Of a DNA stretch of 64,000 nucleotides, positions 61,541-64,000 are shown one piece after another (the first letter of the stretch is position 1; the number at the start of each line of letters is the position of its first letter). The position numbers and the translations under genes were made by a program. This DNA is from Malus domestica. Taxonomy: Eukaryota; Streptophyta; Magnoliopsida; Rosales; Rosaceae. The DNA lies in NCBI RefSeq assembly GCF_042453785.1, contig NC_091675.1:5220501-5284500 (forward strand), given 5' to 3'. A model generated the notes under the pieces. That model saw only the letters and a list, made by a program, of their open reading frames with translations, was not told the origin of the DNA and ran no database searches.

Positions 61541-64000
61541 CACTAGTAGAAAAAACACTTTGCGCGACGCAGCCAAATTCGTCGCGCAAAGTATGTTTGC
61601 GTGACGTCAAACACAAAGCGTCGCGCAAACGGACTTCGTGCGACGGAAGTTTGCGCGACGAAGACCGACGTCACGCAAAAGTGTTTTGCGCGACTTAACT
61701 GAACCTACGTCGCGCAAACTTGTTTTGCGCGACCAAGACCGACGTCGCGCAACTTGCCGTCACGCAAAGGCCGTTTGTGCGACGTTTTGTGCGTCCCGCA
61801 AGATTTTGGCGCCAAATATAGATTGCTTTACCGTTTTTTTCATTGACTTTGCGCGACGCAAGGCCACCTACGTCAAGCAAACCAGCTTAGCGTGACGGAT
61901 GTTGACCTACGTCACGCAAAGCTGTTTTGCGTGACGTAGGTGGCGTCGCGCAAAGTCAACGACCTTTTCTTACTTCATTTAATCAGTTACCTCCCTCCCC
62001 CATCTCTCTTCAAAACATTCTCCATTCTTGGCGTATGAGATCTTGAAGCATATAAAAACATGTTTGACAGTTTGATCGTTGAAATTAATTTCGTACAATG
62101 CGTTTCCCATCAAAACAATTGATTTACTAACACTTAGAGTTTAATTATATTTTCATTAAGTATAACTTCATATTTTGTGGTATCCGCTTGTGTAAATACT
62201 TTAAATTGACGATCGAATATGTTCATTGTATTCATAAAGGGTCAAGGAGTGTATCTGTAAAAATTCATCAAAATCGGAGTTAAATGTACCGCTAAATCGT
62301 GATTTTTCGTTTATAACCGTCGAAATATTTTGTCATGTTACTTGATCTCTGCATGTTCGTTTTTTGCCATTCTTGGCGTATGAGATCTTGAAGCATATAA
62401 AAACATGTTTGACGGTTGGATCGTTGAAATTAATTTCGTACAATGCGTTTCCCATCAAAACAATTGATTTACTACACTTAGAGTTTAATTATATTTTCAT
62501 TAAGTATAACTTCATATTTTGTGGTATCCGCTTGTGTAAATACTTTAAATTGACGATCGAATATGTTCATTGTATTCATAAAGGGTCAAGGAGTGTATCT
62601 GTAAAAATTCATCAAAATCGGAGTTAAATGTACCGCTAAATCGTGATTTTTCGTTTATAACCGTCGAAATATTTTGTCTTGTTGCTTGATCTCTGCATGT
62701 TCATTTTTTGCCATTCTTGGCGTATGAGATCTTGAAGCATATAAAAACATGTTTGACGGTTGGATCGTTGAAATTAATTTCGTACAATGCGTTTCCCATC
62801 AAAATAATTAATTTACTAACACATAGAGTTTAATTATATTTTCATTAAGTATAACTTAATATTTTGTGGTATCCACTTGTGTAAACACTTTAAATTGACG
62901 ATCGAATATGTTCATTGTATTCATATAGGGTCAAGGAGTGTATCTGTAAAAAATCATCAAAATCGGAGTTAAAAGTACCGTTAAATCGTGATTTTTCGTT
63001 TATAACCGTCGAAATATTTTGTCTTGTTGCTTGATCTCCGCATGTTCGTTTTTTGCCATTCTTGGCGTATGAGATCTTGAAGCATATAAAAACATGTTTG
63101 ACGGTTGGATCGTTGAAATTAATTTCGTACAATGCGTTTCCCATCAAAATAATTAATTTACTAACACATAGAGTTTAATTATATTTTCATTAAGTATAAC
63201 TTAATATTTTGTGGTATCCGCTTCTGTAAACACTTTAAATTGACGATCGAATATGTTCATTGTATTCATATAGGGTCAAGGAGTGTATCTGTAAAAAATC
63301 ATCAAAATCGGAGTTAAAAGTACCGTTAAATCGTGATTTTTCGTTTATAACCGTCGAAATATTTTGTCTTGTTGCTTGATCTCTGCATGTTCGTTTTTTG
63401 CCATTCTTGGCGTATGAGATCTTGAAGCATATAAAAACATGTTTGACGGTTGGATCGTTGAAATTAATTTCGTACAATGCGTTTCCCATCAAAACAATTG
63501 ATTTACTAACACATAGAGTTTAATTATATTTTCATTAAGTATAACTTAATATTTTGTGGTATCCGCTTGTGTAAATACTTTAAATTGACGATCGAATATG
63601 TTCATTGTATTCATAAAGGGTCAAGGAGTGTATCTGTAAAAATTCATCAAAATCGGAGTTAAATGTACCGCTAAATCGTGATTTTTCGTTTATAACCGTC
63701 GAAATATTTTGTCATGTTACTTGATCTCTGCATGTTCGTTTTTTGCCATTCTTGGCGTATGAGATCTTGAAGCATATAAAAACATGTTTGACGGTTGGAT
63801 CGTTGAAATTAATTTCGTACAATGCGTTTCCCATCAAAACAATTGATTTACTACACTTAGAGTTTAATTATATTTTCATTAAGTATAACTTCATATTTTG
63901 TGGTATCCGCTTGTGTAAATACTTTAAATTGACGATCGAATATGTTCATTGTATTCATAAAGGGTCAAGGAGTGTATCTGTAAAAATTCATCAAAATCGG
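61541..64000. mobile_element. CACTA element, left part (continues past the window)
   Basis: It begins exactly with CACTAGTAGAAAAAACACTT. Then come about 420 bases packed with TTTGCGCGACG-type subterminal repeats in both orientations (61554-61965), including a longer inverted repeat (TTGACTTTGCGCGACGC near 61843 against GCGTCGCGCAAAGTCAA near 61945). This organisation is typical of plant CACTA/En-Spm elements whose subterminal motifs bind transposase. No transposase gene is seen up to 64000. A 345-bp tandem array occupies the rest. Confidence 0.75.
62022..64000. repeat. 345-bp tandem repeat array inside the CACTA element
   Basis: Units begin CCATTCTTGGCGTATGAG at 62022, 62367, 62711, 63056, 63401 and 63746 (periods 345, 344, 345, 345, 345); the sixth unit runs off the window. 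Units are mostly above 95% similar by eye. Unit 6 carries the same private variant as unit 2 (TTACTACACTTAGAG, a 2-base deletion), and the second half of unit 5 matches unit 1. This suggests a 4-unit (1379-bp) higher-order period. Repeated 85-codon ORFs on the minus strand are by-products of the array. Confidence 0.9.

Noticed and set aside
62890-63492. Two 85-codon ORFs differing by one residue
   Set aside because: They are the same frame of the 345-bp tandem unit; identity follows from the array, not from coding constraint.

Overview
The window is nuclear DNA of a dicot plant. Its genes carry many short GT-AG introns in AT-rich surroundings, and the predicted proteins resemble Arabidopsis orthologues closely. 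Several repeat families (a tRNA-like SINE, a CACTA family built on a TTTGCGCGACG motif, and a MITE rich in TTAACGAAAA-type ends) are ones I associate with Rosaceae such as apple or pear. That taxonomic guess is inference from memory. I saw no rRNA, tRNA or CRISPR array.

Layout. 1-1310: 5' part of an MPDU1/PQ-loop gene (minus strand), entered by a GC-AG intron. 1575-8580: transposon cluster, with an intact chromodomain Ty3/gypsy element (2367-8137, LTRs identical by eye) nested in a 5'-truncated LINE tail; both target-site duplications are visible. 9873-11675: seven-exon MYC/MYB-N-terminal-domain gene. 11.7-13.8 kb: tandem repeat, SINE and a TIR element. 13835-18418: LCB1 (serine palmitoyltransferase subunit 1), 12 coding exons plus a 5'UTR intron and a uORF. 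18.5-23.5 kb: intergenic with LINE relics. 23518-30772: 25-exon kinesin KIN-4A/FRA1. 32066-33275: small conserved Cys-rich plant protein, convergent with the kinesin. 34370-37027: LRR receptor pseudokinase. 38-43 kb: foldback MITE, SINE and a non-autonomous CACTA holding a probable solo LTR. 43347-44744: intronless LRR/proline-rich wall protein. 47688-49199: group IId WRKY factor. 50-56 kb: repeats, MITEs and one possible unannotated spliced transcript. 56605-59232: RD21-type cysteine protease with granulin domain. 60162-60881: long-TIR MULE-type element. 61541-64000: left end of a CACTA element with CpG-rich subterminal repeats, then a 345-bp tandem array with four-unit higher-order structure, running off the window.

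The host genes are unrelated housekeeping or developmental genes: ER glycosylation, sphingolipid synthesis, microtubule motor for wall deposition, receptor-like and wall LRR proteins, WRKY stress signalling and vacuolar proteolysis. There is no operon-like or biosynthetic cluster. No clearly new molecular system was found. The most unusual features are the nested and composite transposons and the higher-order tandem array inside a CACTA element.
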